From NCBI RefSeq assembly GCF_013114545.1, contig NZ_VTXI01000001.1, positions 406,215 to 470,214 on the forward strand: DNA of 64,000 nucleotides. Reading direction: 5' to 3'. The first letter of the stretch is position 1. Every line of letters starts with the position of its first letter. Shown here piece after piece: positions 17,668 through 27,645 of the stretch. The translations under genes were made by a program, and so were the position numbers. The DNA comes from Vibrio sp. RE86. GTDB lineage: Bacteria > Pseudomonadota > Gammaproteobacteria > Enterobacterales > Vibrionaceae. The notes under the pieces are model-generated. The model ran no database searches, was not told the DNA's origin, and saw only the letters and a list, made by a program, of their open reading frames with translations.

Positions 17668-19488
17668 ATGAGTATGGAAAAGCTATTAATGCATGTGGCA
17701 CTGGTTGACCAAATTACCAAGCCGCTGCAAGGCATTACCAAAGAAGTGCAATCTTCCATGGAAGCAGGCAAACAAGGCATGCAGAACATGGCAACAGGTG
17801 GTGCAGGTTTGGTTGCTACTGGCTTTGCTATACAAAATGCGTTGATGCCTGCCATTGAAATGGACAGAAAACTAGGTGAGGTTAAATCACTTGGTGTCAC
17901 TGATGATGCGTTAAAACAGTTACAAGCAACGGCTTTAGATTTTGCTGCTGAGTACGGCAAATCAGCAACTGAGTTTGTTGGTGCTTCCTATGATATTCAA
18001 TCCGCTATTGCGGGGTTAAGCGGTGATGAGCTTTCTCAATTTACTAAAGCTTCGGGTGTGCTTGCTGCTGCGACTAAAGCTGACACTGCCACTATCACCA
18101 GTTACATGGGCACCATGTACGGGATATTTAAGAACCAAGCTACAGAAATGGGCAAAGGTGAATGGGTTGAACAAGTAGCTGGCATGACCGCCAGTGCCGT
18201 TCAAATGTTCAAGACAACGGGTAGTGAAATGAGTAGTGCCTTTACAAGTGTGGGTGCTAATGCTACGTCGGCAGGTATTGCGATGTCTGAACAAATGGCG
18301 ATCTTAGGTACGTTGCAAGCCACTATGAGCGGCAGTGAAGCCGGTACCAAATATAAAGCATTCCTAGCGGGTGTCGGCGCGGCGCAAGACAAACTTAATC
18401 TGTCTTTTACTGATAGCCAAGGTCAGATGTTACCTGTACTCGATATCCTCGATAAGTTGAAAGGCAAATTCGGTGACACGATTGATGTGGCAGAAAGTGA
18501 TGCACTGAAAAAGGCATTTGGCTCGGAAGAAGCTGTCAGCATGATCAAGTTGCTCATGGCTGATACAGAAGGTTTGGCTGGAAGCATTGAACAGCTTGGA
18601 CAAATTCAAGGTATGTCAAAAGCCGAAGAAATGGCCAGTGCGATGACCGACCAATGGGAACGGCTCGAAGCCTCATGGTTTGCCGTTCGAGCTGCTGTTT
18701 TTGGTGCCATTCTTCCGTCTATCAATGCCATTGTAGGTTCAATGGCTAATGGCTTGGTTTACATCACTGGTTGGACACAAGAATTTCCTTGGTTGGCTGA
18801 AATTCTGGGCTATGTCGCTATTGCGGGTTTATCCCTTGGTGGCGTAGTCGCAACACTATCGCTTGCAATGGGTATCGGGCAGATGATGTCGGGTGGTTGG
18901 GCTGTGACGATGACAGGTTTGAGTTCTGTTATGTCTTTACTTCGAATCAATACGATTGCAACAACCGCCGCTGCTTGGCTATTTAATGCAGCTTTATGGG
19001 CGAACCCAATCACGTGGGTAGTGGCTGGTATTGCACTGCTTATTGGTGGTGTAGCCGCTGCAATTTATTGGTGGGACGACTTAACTGCAGCATTCAAAGA
19101 TACCGCTTGGTTCAAAGTAATTGCAGGAGCTATTGAGGGTATTGTTGATCTGCTGAACATGATTCCCGGTGTGGATATTGAACTGGGCAGTAAGGTTGAT
19201 ACACCAGAAGTGAGTGCAGCAGTTCAAGCCGAACGCAACGCACCTAAATCTATTCAGCCAATGCAGTTTGAAGCCGCAGAAATGCCAACAGGTAACGGTG
19301 GCAGCATTGCCGAATACAAACAGCCGGGAGCAATGCCAACACTACCGCCAAGCATGGTTCAAAACGTAACGACTACCCATAAACCACAAGGCGGCAATAT
19401 GAACTCATACGGTGATGTATACATCACTGCACCGAATGGAATTACACCAGACCAGTTAGCCGAATGGGATGAACTCAATGCCGGATAG
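17668..19488 (+). CDS. T: tail tape measure protein (TP901 type)
   Basis: The 606-residue protein sets tail length. The N-terminal two thirds match the TP901-type core (GATGFAIQ-like GLVATGFAIQ, ATALDFAAEYGKSATEF, GILGTLQATM-like segment). Two hydrophobic stretches around residues 370-480 (LAEILGYVAIAGLSLGGVVA, WVVAGIALLIGGVAAAIYW) are usual for the class and may enter the host membrane during DNA injection. It is short for a tape measure, so a short contractile tail is expected. It follows the frameshifting chaperone pair. Confidence 0.93.
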   Translation: MSMEKLLMHVALVDQITKPLQGITKEVQSSMEAGKQGMQNMATGGAGLVATGFAIQNALMPAIEMDRKLGEVKSLGVTDDALKQLQATALDFAAEYGKSATEFVGASYDIQSAIAGLSGDELSQFTKASGVLAAATKADTATITSYMGTMYGIFKNQATEMGKGEWVEQVAGMTASAVQMFKTTGSEMSSAFTSVGANATSAGIAMSEQMAILGTLQATMSGSEAGTKYKAFLAGVGAAQDKLNLSFTDSQGQMLPVLDILDKLKGKFGDTIDVAESDALKKAFGSEEAVSMIKLLMADTEGLAGSIEQLGQIQGMSKAEEMASAMTDQWERLEASWFAVRAAVFGAILPSINAIVGSMANGLVYITGWTQEFPWLAEILGYVAIAGLSLGGVVATLSLAMGIGQMMSGGWAVTMTGLSSVMSLLRINTIATTAAAWLFNAALWANPITWVVAGIALLIGGVAAAIYWWDDLTAAFKDTAWFKVIAGAIEGIVDLLNMIPGVDIELGSKVDTPEVSAAVQAERNAPKSIQPMQFEAAEMPTGNGGSIAEYKQPGAMPTLPPSMVQNVTTTHKPQGGNMNSYGDVYITAPNGITPDQLAEWDELNAG

Positions 19489-19819
19489 TAAAAAATATAT
19501 CGACATTAAAGTGATTGATGGCGGTTGGGATATGGACGCAGGTCAACAACCTGCTGAATGCAGCGATTTATACAGCATCGCACAAGATATTAAGCACGCC
19601 ATTATGGAGTCGGGTTTAGCCCGTCAATTGGTTGCTGAACGCAACCCAGCGTTACGCGCTGATGTAATGGTGCAGATTGAGCAGTTAGCCGAGCGTGATG
19701 TGAGACTCGTTCCCGGTACTGCAACCGTAACAGAATTAGATGCGGGTGAAATTACCTTAACCGCAACCGCTTATGAATATGGTGATCTAGAACTTTCTGT
19801 AGGAGAGAACGGGGCATGA
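19478..19819 (+). CDS. DUF2590-type baseplate-region protein
   Basis: A 113-residue protein between the tape measure and the J-like baseplate gene, starting MPDSKKYIDIKVIDGGWDMD. It resembles the DUF2590 proteins of K139-like phages. Its place and size correspond to the gp25-like wedge protein gpW of P2. It overlaps the tape measure gene by 11 bp and the next gene by 4 bp. The wedge role is inferred from position. Confidence 0.75.
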   Translation: MPDSKKYIDIKVIDGGWDMDAGQQPAECSDLYSIAQDIKHAIMESGLARQLVAERNPALRADVMVQIEQLAERDVRLVPGTATVTELDAGEITLTATAYEYGDLELSVGENGA

Positions 19820-21006
19820 GCAAACGACCAAACGCAGACTTTGTTGAGATTCTAAGTGAATCGGGTGTGCCTGTTGCCGAAGATGAATTTGAAGCCAAGC
19901 TAAAACAAGAAGTCGTGGGAGCTGGCAGCAAGGTATCTAATGACTCTGAAATGTCACCGTTTTGGCGATGGGTTCGCGCCGCTGTAGTTACGCCATGTGT
20001 GTGGCTGATCAAAACACTACTAGCAGAACACGTGATGCCAAATATGTTTGTGGCAACGGCAGAGCGTTGGGCTTTAGAGCTGAAAGCTTGGGAACATGAC
20101 ATCGAGCCGAAAGACGCAGAGAAAACACAAGGCAATATCACCTTAACCAAGGCGAACGCTGCTGATGCTGTCACGATAGAAGCGGGTAAAGTGGTTCAAA
20201 CCCTGCCGATTGATGGTGTGGTGTATAAGGTTCGAGTGCTTGCTGAAACCGTGATTGATGCGGGGCAGTTAACGGGCAAAGTTCTGGTTGAAGCATTTGA
20301 AGCAGGCGCAGCTTTTAACTTACCTGCAGGTTACTTTAATATCATTCCAGAAGAGATTCCGGGCATTGTCGATGCGGTTAACGAACCTGACTGGATAACC
20401 AAATTAGGCGCAGACGCTGAAAGCAATGAAGAACTGGCACTGCGTATTCAGAACGCTTTCACCAGTTCGGGTGAATGGCACATTGATGATGTTTACCGCT
20501 CCATTATTTCCAGTGTTGCCGGGATTCGTAGCGACAATATCTATTTCAACAATACAGGTAAAGTGACACCGGGCACTGCAGAAGCATTGATCTTGATGGA
20601 AGTCGGAGCAACACCACAATCCGTTCTTGACCAGTTAAATGACTACATTATGGCTAAAGGGCATCACGGGCATGGTGATGTGCTGACTTGTAAAGCTATT
20701 CCAGATACTGAGCACGATGTGATCGCCGATGTTGTTTTGGTGGCGAACTTAGACGAAGCAACCAAAGTTAATGAGCTGCTAGAAGTCGAAGACCGTATCA
20801 GGGCCGCATTTCGTGAGACTGCCGCTTATCCAGAAATGACCCGCGCAAAACCAGAAAGCCGCTTTAGCCTTTCTCTGCTTGGTACTGAAATTCACACCAA
20901 TATGGCGCAGGTCGAATCGGTAAAGTTCACCGTAGGCGGAAAGGTTCAAGAGGACATTATCAGCGACCTAGAGCAACCACGTTTGAAAACGCTAACGGTA
21001 AGGTAG
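19816..21006 (+). CDS. J: baseplate wedge protein J
   Basis: A 396-residue member of the baseplate J family, which joins the wedge to the tail fibre network. Typical segments are an AGTFNLPAG-like GAAFNLPAGYFNIIPEEIPG and the DWITKLGADAESNEELALRI motif. It is longer than P2 gpJ (about 300), like the HP1/K139 versions. ATGA overlap with the preceding gene points to coupled translation. Confidence 0.92.
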   Translation: MSKRPNADFVEILSESGVPVAEDEFEAKLKQEVVGAGSKVSNDSEMSPFWRWVRAAVVTPCVWLIKTLLAEHVMPNMFVATAERWALELKAWEHDIEPKDAEKTQGNITLTKANAADAVTIEAGKVVQTLPIDGVVYKVRVLAETVIDAGQLTGKVLVEAFEAGAAFNLPAGYFNIIPEEIPGIVDAVNEPDWITKLGADAESNEELALRIQNAFTSSGEWHIDDVYRSIISSVAGIRSDNIYFNNTGKVTPGTAEALILMEVGATPQSVLDQLNDYIMAKGHHGHGDVLTCKAIPDTEHDVIADVVLVANLDEATKVNELLEVEDRIRAAFRETAAYPEMTRAKPESRFSLSLLGTEIHTNMAQVESVKFTVGGKVQEDIISDLEQPRLKTLTVR

Positions 21007-21012
21007 TAAGCC

Positions 21013-21675
21013 ATGTCTGAACCTGAAAGCTACAACCAAGAGCAACATGCACCAGAGTTACCGGAAACGGTTATTCCATGGTGGCAAGACGGCACCACCA
21101 CATCGGAAGAAGTCAAAGAGCCGCACTTTCTATCAAAAGGCGTGTTCGAATTTTTCCAAATGGTTTGGGGTTGGTTGCTGTTCCCGCTTCGCCAAATGGA
21201 TGCGCTGACATGCAGCGAGAACACCTTAGAGTTAATGGCTTGGGATAGAGACATCAAACGCTTTGAGGGTGAGCCGCTTTCTCTGTTTCGTAAACGAGTG
21301 AAATACGCTGCCGTGAATGCCAAAGACGCAGGCAGCGTTGCAGGGTTTAAGCGAATTTTTGAAAGGCTGGGCATTGGTATCGTTGCGTTTAAAGAGCGTG
21401 AAGATGCAGTGCAGTGGGACGTTTGCACCATTGAGCTAACAGACGGTGATATTTCCAATAACACCAAGTTGGTTCAAACCCTGATTGAACAGTATGGCCG
21501 GACATGTCGCCGCTATCGTTTTCAAGTGACGTTCCCGACAACCTTAACCATTGCCAGTGGTGAGTTCTCACACAATTTCAGCCTGTTTTTAGCGGAGGCT
21601 AAGCAAGCCGTTGAAATGAACGTGAAACCACAGCCAGTTGAACATCAACAACAAGTATTCATTGCCAGCCTTTAG
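21013..21675 (+). CDS. I: tail protein I (baseplate)
   Basis: A 220-residue protein in the P2 order J-I-H. The segment LRQMDALTCSENTLELMAWDRDI is typical of phage tail protein I, which makes part of the baseplate and is needed for fibre attachment. It lies 6 bp after J. Confidence 0.88.
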   Translation: MSEPESYNQEQHAPELPETVIPWWQDGTTTSEEVKEPHFLSKGVFEFFQMVWGWLLFPLRQMDALTCSENTLELMAWDRDIKRFEGEPLSLFRKRVKYAAVNAKDAGSVAGFKRIFERLGIGIVAFKEREDAVQWDVCTIELTDGDISNNTKLVQTLIEQYGRTCRRYRFQVTFPTTLTIASGEFSHNFSLFLAEAKQAVEMNVKPQPVEHQQQVFIASL

Positions 21676-21725
21676 TTGGTAAACATTTGTATAGCCAGTT
21701 AAAGAAAAATAGGGGGAGGTACCCA

Positions 21726-23300
21726 ATGAGCCAAACGGCAATCCCGCTCGAATTTGAGCGTTACTTGCAAAATCAGATTAGTGTCGGTGATGCACCAGAC
21801 ATGAACGAAATGATTTTTGCGCACATTCCGGGGCTAGACCCAAGCCAGCCAATTAATCGTGAAAATGGTTTGCCTGATGTTTCGCTATGGGTTCACCAAC
21901 AAGACATCGACCAAGTGGGCAAACTTGGTGACAACGCACTGGCGTATTCAGTGGTGATCCCCGGTACCGTTGCAGAGTTCACCTTTAATGCGATTTATCT
22001 ACGTGACAAGAATGTGCCGAATTCTTGCGGGATGGTGGTTCACAAGGCCGAAGAAACCAAAGAAAACGGTATGGCTAGCACTAAGTCATTAGTGCAAGCC
22101 TATGACGGGGCCGCGCAAATCGCTGGAATTACTGTTGATGCTTCGACTTGGCAGATTGACTATCAAGCACGTTTGAAAGGTATCGAAGAAGACCACCGTT
22201 TAGCCTGCTTAGATAACTATGGTCACACGGCTTTTGTTGATGGGTTCGACGTGACCCAACAAGCTGACCCGAATAAATACAAAGTGACTCCTGGTGTTGT
22301 TTATGTCGGTGGTTTACGTGGTGTTCTGGCACAAGAAGTAATCCAAACTATCGCTACTAAACCTAATGGTTTGTATGTGGATATCGTTCGACAAGGTACA
22401 GCGCTGTCAGTGTGGGAAAACAAAGTCACGATTGCAGTTTCTGAAACTGAGCTAACCGATTATGTCGACGGCAACGATGAACAGCACTACGTAGCAAAAT
22501 TGGCCGGAATTAATGCTGATGGTTCGGTGGTTGATTGGCGGGAAAAAGGTGGCTTAGCTGAGCATGTAGCTGATAGTGATCCTCATGCGCAGTATTTAAA
22601 AGAAAGTGAATACAATCAAGATAAAGCAGCTCAAGAGGCTAGCTTAGTGAAGTTGCCTCACTATCCAGAAATAATGACGGTAAATAATCAGCTAGATATT
22701 AGCTTGGTTGGAACGACTATCACGGTTGCTGATAATCAAGTTGTTCGGTTGTATGGATGGAAAGACTTCAATACTACTGATCTTCAAACAAAGTCATTTG
22801 AAATTGATTTGGCTAAAACCTATCACTTGAGATTTACGGAAGATCATGCTCTAGAGCTTAAAGATTTGTCTGATGTGGGTTATAACCCAACGTCAAAGGC
22901 TGAAACAGACCCTAGTTTTGATAGTGCCTATGACGACATGCTGCTTGCCAAGATTGAAACAGGAACACTAACCCCACTCATTAATAAGCATGAACTGCAT
23001 GCAGAGATGCAAATGGTAGGGATGAATACTAACCCTGTCCACCCTGCCCGTATTTTTACATACAACTGGGCGAGAACTCCTTTTCAAGTCGAAGGTTTAA
23101 TTATTGGCATGAATGCTCACTCCATGACAGCTTTTGAGGATTGGAATAACTCATTCCGTGAAAGAGTTTCAGCTTTTGATGTTTTGTTGGTGAATCTCAA
23201 TCGATACACGGTACATCATAAATATCGAGCACTCGACGACAACGTTAATTGGGAGGGAGGTCAGCTAGGTGTTCGATTTAAACAAGAGGTGAGAGCATGA
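21726..23300 (+). CDS. H: tail fibre protein
   Basis: A 524-residue fibre. The N-terminal 170 or so residues (MSQTAIPLEFERYLQNQISV, then NCxMVVHKAEETKENG-like stretch) match the phage tail-collar fibre domain that anchors to the baseplate. The SDPHAQYLKES sequence near the middle is a fibre shaft motif. The remaining C-terminal part is probably the receptor-binding end. ATG 21726 is picked because of the strong GGGGGAGG at 21712-21719. The 3' half is more AT-rich than the rest, as is common for exchanged fibre tips. Confidence 0.88.
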   Translation: MSQTAIPLEFERYLQNQISVGDAPDMNEMIFAHIPGLDPSQPINRENGLPDVSLWVHQQDIDQVGKLGDNALAYSVVIPGTVAEFTFNAIYLRDKNVPNSCGMVVHKAEETKENGMASTKSLVQAYDGAAQIAGITVDASTWQIDYQARLKGIEEDHRLACLDNYGHTAFVDGFDVTQQADPNKYKVTPGVVYVGGLRGVLAQEVIQTIATKPNGLYVDIVRQGTALSVWENKVTIAVSETELTDYVDGNDEQHYVAKLAGINADGSVVDWREKGGLAEHVADSDPHAQYLKESEYNQDKAAQEASLVKLPHYPEIMTVNNQLDISLVGTTITVADNQVVRLYGWKDFNTTDLQTKSFEIDLAKTYHLRFTEDHALELKDLSDVGYNPTSKAETDPSFDSAYDDMLLAKIETGTLTPLINKHELHAEMQMVGMNTNPVHPARIFTYNWARTPFQVEGLIIGMNAHSMTAFEDWNNSFRERVSAFDVLLVNLNRYTVHHKYRALDDNVNWEGGQLGVRFKQEVRA

Positions 23301-23788
23301 TAACAGTACAAGTTCAATCGGGTAGTGACATTCCCAATCTAGCCTTTGGCTCAATGCCTAACTTGTTGACCGTGCCTGACAACTTAACAGGTGCGTTGTC
23401 ATTAGATCGGCTTCGAGTCGTTGACGGTGATCTCGTTGATGCAGCGGGTTATTCTCGATTTTACATCGATGAAGTCGGGGTTAAGCATATCAAGCAGCAT
23501 GATGAAACTTGGCAGGAAATAGAGTGCGGTTATTCTGATGTGCTTATTAAAGATGGTCCAGTATGGCGATTAAAAACCGAACAAGACGTTTATCAAGAGC
23601 AATACAAAGCCGTTGATGATAAGCGTCAATCTGAGTACACCCAACGCGTTCGCCCGCATCTTGAAGAAGCTGAAATTAAAAAGCACATGGGAGACCAAGC
23701 CGAATACTCCCGGCTGATGGACTTAGCCGTCCAAGAACGAGAGCTAATCCAAACCGAAAACCCTTGGCCGACTCCGCCAGAGGTCTAA
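23297..23788 (+). CDS. tail fibre-associated protein, possible assembly chaperone
   Basis: A 163-residue protein directly after the fibre gene and overlapping it by 4 bp. The C-terminal half is charged and helical (VYQEQYKAVDDKRQSEYTQR...). The spacing and form resemble fibre assembly proteins, which fold or trimerise the fibre, but I see no diagnostic motif. Confidence 0.55.
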   Translation: MITVQVQSGSDIPNLAFGSMPNLLTVPDNLTGALSLDRLRVVDGDLVDAAGYSRFYIDEVGVKHIKQHDETWQEIECGYSDVLIKDGPVWRLKTEQDVYQEQYKAVDDKRQSEYTQRVRPHLEEAEIKKHMGDQAEYSRLMDLAVQERELIQTENPWPTPPEV

Positions 23789-23791
23789 TGT

Positions 23792-24679
23792 ATGTGGAAA
23801 CAATCCCCACTTAGTTGGCCTAGCAGTTCGCAAGCAATTCAAACCAGTGCCGAGCAGGTAACAGACCAAATCGGCACAGCGATGAATGATGCAGTTAGCC
23901 GCTTAACTAACCTTGAAAGTGACGCCAGTTATGGGCGTCACTCTTTAAGTGAAGAAGCGAATGCGTTATTTGGGTTGCGTGGTGATCTTGAGTCTTTGTT
24001 AAGAACTGGCACTGTACTAACCACCACACCTTACCAGTTTCAAGTTGGCACCAAGTTGGATTCAGGTTGTTACCTAAACCCACAGACAGCAGTCAAAGTA
24101 CTATCAAGTAAACTGCGTGATCATGCTGATAAGCACCGACCAAATGGTCATCTTCATTGTGTCGCGCTTATGGTGACAGCTTCACAACTAACTCTGTTTT
24201 CTAATCAGTTAGCGGACATTGTTTCTGTGTTCCCTTTACCTGATTGGTGTCAGGTAGCTAGGCAAACTCGGGCACTAGTGAACAATGAGACAGATAAGTT
24301 TCACCAATCTGCAGCAATTGTGCAGCCGCGTTTTAAGCCAATGTCATTTATAAACGTTAATCCTTTACGTAGTTCTCTGAATCTTCAAGGTACGCAAATC
24401 GCCACACTTGAATCTCTAGCGAATGATGAGAGTAGTGTGATCGATAAACTCAATACGTTGTCGGTAAAGCGAGCAAGTAAATTGGATGAGGTAAAGGCTA
24501 AAGTAAACGCATTGAAAAACCTAAAAGGTAGTGTTTACGCTTTTTCTGTTACTGGTAATGCTGAAAGCATCGCAACGCAGATTAGCCAAGCGGGTGCGCC
24601 TAACAATCATCAATTTACCGTGGCAAGTTTATTGCTTAGCCATGAACCAATGACCTTTTTTGAGGAGTTGCTATGTTAG
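23792..24679 (+). CDS. phage tail-region protein of unknown function
   Basis: A 295-residue protein with no motif I recognise. It starts MWKQSPLSWPSSSQAIQTSA and has helical stretches. HP1/K139-like phages carry a similarly sized unknown gene between the fibre genes and the hub. It overlaps the next gene by 7 bp, so it is part of the late operon and probably a virion component. Confidence 0.7.
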   Translation: MWKQSPLSWPSSSQAIQTSAEQVTDQIGTAMNDAVSRLTNLESDASYGRHSLSEEANALFGLRGDLESLLRTGTVLTTTPYQFQVGTKLDSGCYLNPQTAVKVLSSKLRDHADKHRPNGHLHCVALMVTASQLTLFSNQLADIVSVFPLPDWCQVARQTRALVNNETDKFHQSAAIVQPRFKPMSFINVNPLRSSLNLQGTQIATLESLANDESSVIDKLNTLSVKRASKLDEVKAKVNALKNLKGSVYAFSVTGNAESIATQISQAGAPNNHQFTVASLLLSHEPMTFFEELLC

Positions 24680-25146
24680 CTCTCGATGGTGTGCCGGTTA
24701 ACTTGGACTCGATGAAAGTTGAAATGTCGATGGAGTTGAAAGACCAAGACATGAGCGGCCAATCATCGGGTACCGATACGGCAGAACAAGGCGATAAAGG
24801 CAAGAAACTGACCTTTAGTGGCCGTGTACCTTTCACACGTGTAGAAACGCTCACCCAGTTGTATTCGCTTGCATCGAACAAAGACGAAACCAATACACGC
24901 AGGGTCTATCGGATTGGTAACGACATTGCGTTAGCACTCAAGATTCGCAATGTGAAATTCACTGGCCGTATCAATGCGAGAGAGCATGAAACTTTACAGG
25001 CTTGGAACATCTCTTTTGAGTTGCGAGAGCACAACAGTGTGGCAGAACAAAAAGAGCAACGAGCCAAAGAGCAAACCAAACCGGAACAGCGAGAAAACAC
25101 CCGACTAAAACAGGCACTGAATAACGCAGAGGAAGCAACGCAATGA
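24673..25146 (+). CDS. baseplate complex protein, gpU-like by position
   Basis: A 157-residue protein starting MLALDGVPVNLDSMKVEMSM with a beta-rich first part and a charged helical tail (EQKEQRAKEQTKPEQRENTR). It sits before the hub gene, where P2 has tail protein U. It overlaps both neighbours (7 and 4 bp). The call as a baseplate or tail-tip component rests on position. Confidence 0.65.
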   Translation: MLALDGVPVNLDSMKVEMSMELKDQDMSGQSSGTDTAEQGDKGKKLTFSGRVPFTRVETLTQLYSLASNKDETNTRRVYRIGNDIALALKIRNVKFTGRINAREHETLQAWNISFELREHNSVAEQKEQRAKEQTKPEQRENTRLKQALNNAEEATQ

Positions 25147-26780
25147 AGCTAGAAAAACGTCTGTTTATTAGTGGTGAAGAAGTCAAACTGGTTAGTAACA
25201 TGGTGAGTCTAAAGCTATCGCTAGGCAGTGTTGCTATCTTCGAAATTGAAACTACGGAAAAGCCAGAGCAGTTTGCGTCCGTGCGTTTTGATATTGGTTA
25301 TGAGAACAAAACCGCCCCATGGTTTGAGGGGTATATCGACAAAGTTCAACCTGCAGCCAATGGTTACCATAAAATTACGGTTAAAGAACTGGTAGGCATT
25401 TTGTCAAAACGCTGGTCGGTAAGCATAGAGCATCCAACCGCAGAGCAGGTGATCGGCGTTCTTTCTGATTTGACGGGGCTTGAGTTTAATTTGCCTGATG
25501 CTGACTACATCACAACCGCTATTCCAAACTTTGTTTGCCAAGGAACTGGCTATCAATGTTTAGAGCAAATCGCCAAGGCGTTTTCTATTCCAGATTGTGT
25601 TTGGTTCCAACATACTGATCAGGTCGTGTACTTCGGTTCGTATCAAGATAGTCACTTCGACAATAAACCTATGCCGATACCGGAAGAGTTCACCAGTCGC
25701 CAAAGTGGTAACAGTGTCACCTTTGTTCCGTTCCCTATGTTAAGACCGGGCAGAGTCATGAACGACAAGCGAGTTAATCGAGTTGATTTGATTCAAGATG
25801 AAATGACCGCTTATTGGAAGACTGAACAATCCGAAGTACCACCGAAGAAACGTGAAACACTGCAGAACTTCCCAGAGTTGGCAGCAGGTTTTCATTTGCC
25901 TAAGTTTGGTCGTGTAGAGGTAGTAAGAGATACAGCGACAGCCGGGCAAGTTGCTGACCCATTCCGCCCAAGGTTTGCGGTAGACGTTCAGGTGCTTGAT
26001 GAAAACTTAAACCCAGATATTAATGTGCCTGTCTATCGTTCGATTCCATTGCCTGTTCATATGAGTGGGCATGAATCTGGATTGCTGTCTTACCCTTTAG
26101 AGGGGACATTGGTTGAAATCGCTTTCGCATATGGTCGCAATGACAGACCTATCATTCGTAGTGTTTATGGTCGTGAATATGCGTTACCGTCAATAGAGCC
26201 GGGGGAACAACTGCAGCAGCAACGTGAAGAGGTCTGCAATCGGATAGATGCAGCAGGAAATACCACCCAACAAACAGACCAAACTCAAAAGCAACGGGCT
26301 TTCGAGAAGATAGATGAAGCAGACCGTTATTTAGCAATGTATGGTCAGCACCATATTTTGGTTGATGAGCACAGCATTGAAGAAGTGATCGGCAAAAAGC
26401 TTATTGAAGCACTAGGCGCGATTAACCTAATTGCAGGTGATGACATTGTGCTAGGCAGTTTAGGCAACATGCAAACCGCGACTGCTGGCGAATTGGTGGA
26501 GACTATCGGCAAAGTTCGCCGAAGTATTGCTGCTGATCACCAGTGGCTGCAGTCACCAAAAACGTGGGTAGGCTCAAAGCAAGAGAATGTCTTGATTCTT
26601 CTGTCTGAACTTATGCAGACAGTGAAAGAACTGGCCGACACTCTAGCTGGGCATACTCATCGAAGCCCGGAAACAGGGGCTCCGACTTCTGAACCGCATC
26701 AAAGTGGTGAAATAACTGGGCATGGCAAAGACAGTAAAGCACTAAAAGATCGCTTAGACCCAATAACGAAACCGAAATGA
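25143..26780 (+). CDS. D: baseplate hub / late control D protein with spike-like region
   Basis: A 545-residue protein: the first 250 or so residues look like the gpD baseplate hub (GYIDKVQPAANGYHKITVKE, LVGILSKRWSVSIEHPTAEQ). The later part has an OB-type segment (GLLSYPLEGTLVEIAFAYGR, NDRPIIRSVYG), as in phage spike proteins. It may therefore join hub and spike functions that P2 splits between D and V. It is the last gene of the late operon and is followed by a terminator. Confidence 0.85.
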   Translation: MKLEKRLFISGEEVKLVSNMVSLKLSLGSVAIFEIETTEKPEQFASVRFDIGYENKTAPWFEGYIDKVQPAANGYHKITVKELVGILSKRWSVSIEHPTAEQVIGVLSDLTGLEFNLPDADYITTAIPNFVCQGTGYQCLEQIAKAFSIPDCVWFQHTDQVVYFGSYQDSHFDNKPMPIPEEFTSRQSGNSVTFVPFPMLRPGRVMNDKRVNRVDLIQDEMTAYWKTEQSEVPPKKRETLQNFPELAAGFHLPKFGRVEVVRDTATAGQVADPFRPRFAVDVQVLDENLNPDINVPVYRSIPLPVHMSGHESGLLSYPLEGTLVEIAFAYGRNDRPIIRSVYGREYALPSIEPGEQLQQQREEVCNRIDAAGNTTQQTDQTQKQRAFEKIDEADRYLAMYGQHHILVDEHSIEEVIGKKLIEALGAINLIAGDDIVLGSLGNMQTATAGELVETIGKVRRSIAADHQWLQSPKTWVGSKQENVLILLSELMQTVKELADTLAGHTHRSPETGAPTSEPHQSGEITGHGKDSKALKDRLDPITKPK

Positions 26781-26803
26781 CACCACCCTAAACGCCCACA
26801 ATC

Positions 26804-26830
26804 AACGCAGCCAAACGGCTGCGTTTCTTT
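26804..26830 (+). terminator. late operon terminator
   Basis: A 9-bp stem AACGCAGCC / GGCTGCGTT with loop AAAC, followed by TCTTT. It ends the 17-kb late transcript. Confidence 0.85.
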
Positions 26831-27391
26831 ATGCCCACATCAAGGCGAAACCAGAACAACGCCACTACGGGGCAAACAGCAACCACAGAGCCACGAAACA
26901 CAAAGACCGGATGACAAAATCCGCACTCTCCTCACCCGCCTGCGCGGTTTTTCGATCAGTTTTTTTACAGTTTTTGAGTTATGAAAAATAAGGGTGTCAG
27001 AAAGCCAAGCGGATAAGGTGCAAAGCCTTTTGCTAAAAGGGGCTTCGGGGTGGGAAAAGCCCTATCAAAATGGCTTATATAGCCCTATATAGAATTTCAG
27101 TCATTTCAGTTTTTTTCAGAAAATTGAAAAATTAACGATCAGAAAAGATCTGGCATGTGCTTTTAAGTTGTTGATAAATAAAGGTTTAAATATTTTTTGT
27201 CACTGTTTAGATGATCTGAAAGGGATTTTTAAAGATCTCTTCTGTGTCTTGTTAGGCTAGATAGAACAAGGCTTGAAAGCGAAATTTAGCGGATTTACAT
27301 TTTTTCAAAATAGAACAGAGGAAAAATAGAAAAACTTTACGGTAAGATTAAATACAGTGATGCCACAAAAAGCGGATTTCGTTACTTGATT
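26831..27391. other. non-coding right end of the prophage with a possible cos site
   Basis: No supported gene in 561 bp; the second half is very AT-rich. The stretch at 27041-27064 reads GGGGCTTCGGGGTGGGAAAA then GCCC. Its form (GGC, a G run, then AAAGC) recalls P2-type cos sites, and HP1-like phages have cos at this place, after the last tail gene and before attP. The cos assignment is weak and based on memory of form. AGCGGAT appears three times (27010, 27289 and 27371 areas). Confidence 0.35.
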
Positions 27392-27631
27392 ATGAAGAAA
27401 AGCAAGCAAATTACAGTAGAGTTAGTGGAATTTGAGTGTGATGAATGCTGCAGAGGTGTGTACAGAGTTGATAACTCGAAAGCACCTAGCAATAACCAAT
27501 GGCGACACATATGTACGTATTGTGGAAAAGAAGCCTATTTCGTCTACCCATTTCCTTACCTTATTTATAAAGGGGAAGAATTCATTCTACGTAAACACAT
27601 TCCAAGACAGTCTCCTAAGCCTGATTTGTAA
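27392..27631 (+). CDS. small zinc-ribbon-like protein
   Basis: A 79-residue protein with two CxxC pairs, ECDEC and CTYC, spaced about 30 residues apart, which probably bind one zinc ion. No family is recognised. It lies between the prophage non-coding end and the host lpp terminator, so it may be a phage cargo gene or the last host-side gene. ATG 27392 has no clear ribosome site; an in-frame TTG sits at 27386. It is short and AT-rich, and expression is uncertain. Confidence 0.6.
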   Translation: MKKSKQITVELVEFECDECCRGVYRVDNSKAPSNNQWRHICTYCGKEAYFVYPFPYLIYKGEEFILRKHIPRQSPKPDL

Positions 27632-27645
27632 GAAACTAAAAAACA

